From NCBI GenBank assembly GCA_051155735.1, contig DAXETX010000199.1, positions 1-5,141 on the forward strand: DNA of 5,141 nucleotides, given 5' to 3'. Position numbers and translations under genes: made by a program. Source of the DNA: JASJCP01 sp051155735. Lineage in GTDB: Bacteria > Cyanobacteriota > Cyanobacteriia > Cyanobacteriales > Xenococcaceae. The notes below the pieces were generated by a model. It saw only the letters and a list, made by a program, of their open reading frames with translations. It did not search any database and was not told the DNA's origin. Positions 4,936 to 5,141 of the stretch are shown piece after piece. How positions within the stretch are numbered: the first letter of the stretch is position 1; each line of letters opens with the position of its first letter.

Positions 4936-5141
4936 AATTATTACTCTGACAATATTTGCTCGATAATGTTTTTTTTATCTAATTAAATTAGATTAAGTAA
5001 AAATTATTTTAAAGTTAATTAAAAGTTAAATTATTAAAATAGATAGTAACTATAAAATTATTGTGGTACTCAAAACTATTATTAATCGCCAAAAAGCTAG
5101 AAAATATAATTAAGTTAATGAAAGCAATTAAATCAATTACC
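4936..5141. other. Very AT-rich stretch without a recognisable gene
   Basis: No coding frame of useful length is seen on either strand, and A/T dominates throughout. The one structure noted is ATCTAATT (4977-4984) with AATTAGAT (4986-4993) around a single A, preceded on the plus strand by an eight-T run. Such palindromes are easily produced by chance here. The stretch may be upstream DNA of a gene outside the window, or degraded sequence. Confidence 0.5.

Noticed and set aside
1..5141. CRISPR array, tRNA, rRNA, tmRNA or group II intron
   Set aside because: No regularly spaced direct repeats, cloverleaf with T-loop signature, or intron domain V-like sequence was seen on either strand.

Overview
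The window reads as a cyanobacterial chromosome segment. Four things support this. A Gap2-type plastid/cyanobacterial glyceraldehyde-3-phosphate dehydrogenase lies divergent to murC-murB. Four exact copies of the HIP1 octamer GCGATCGC are present. The base composition is AT-leaning, with SD-poor and GTG starts. A degraded gene carries cyanobacterial-style 'YRF..TYLYA..EAE.I' repeats. The exact genus cannot be read from the sequence.

Layout: positions 1-977 carry gap2 on the minus strand. It is cut by the left window edge and lacks only about the last dozen residues. Positions 978-1223 are a divergent promoter region. It holds a good gap2 promoter (TTGAAT, 16 nt, TATGAT) overlapped by a perfect 22-bp palindrome at the predicted transcription start, and, nearer murC, a long AT-rich hairpin with a competing alternative pairing. 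murC (1224-2723) and murB (2952-3842) follow on the plus strand, separated by a 228-bp spacer that appears to carry its own -10 element and a small palindrome. A YbaB/EbfC nucleoid-associated protein gene (3915-4253) closes the ordinary gene run.

Positions 4254-5141 are accessory or decaying DNA. A stretch of about 290 bp (roughly 4262-4548) ends in a hairpin plus GTATGTCAA, resembling the right end of an IS200/IS605-family element. It has no intact tnpA or tnpB and contains many small stem-loops plus a 49-codon minus-strand ORF. Two GC-rich hairpins follow (4554-4601). Next, on the minus strand, is the 3' end of a DUF5648-like repeat gene that lost its 5' part (4606-4932). Last comes about 200 bp of very AT-rich DNA with no gene that I can see.

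Function: MurC and MurB are consecutive cytoplasmic enzymes in the UDP-MurNAc branch of peptidoglycan synthesis. MurB makes UDP-MurNAc and MurC adds the first L-alanine. Gap2 serves the Calvin cycle and is transcribed away from them. The conserved part looks ordinary. The more unusual signals are the gap2 promoter palindrome and the remnant region after ybaB. I found no convincing new multi-gene system.
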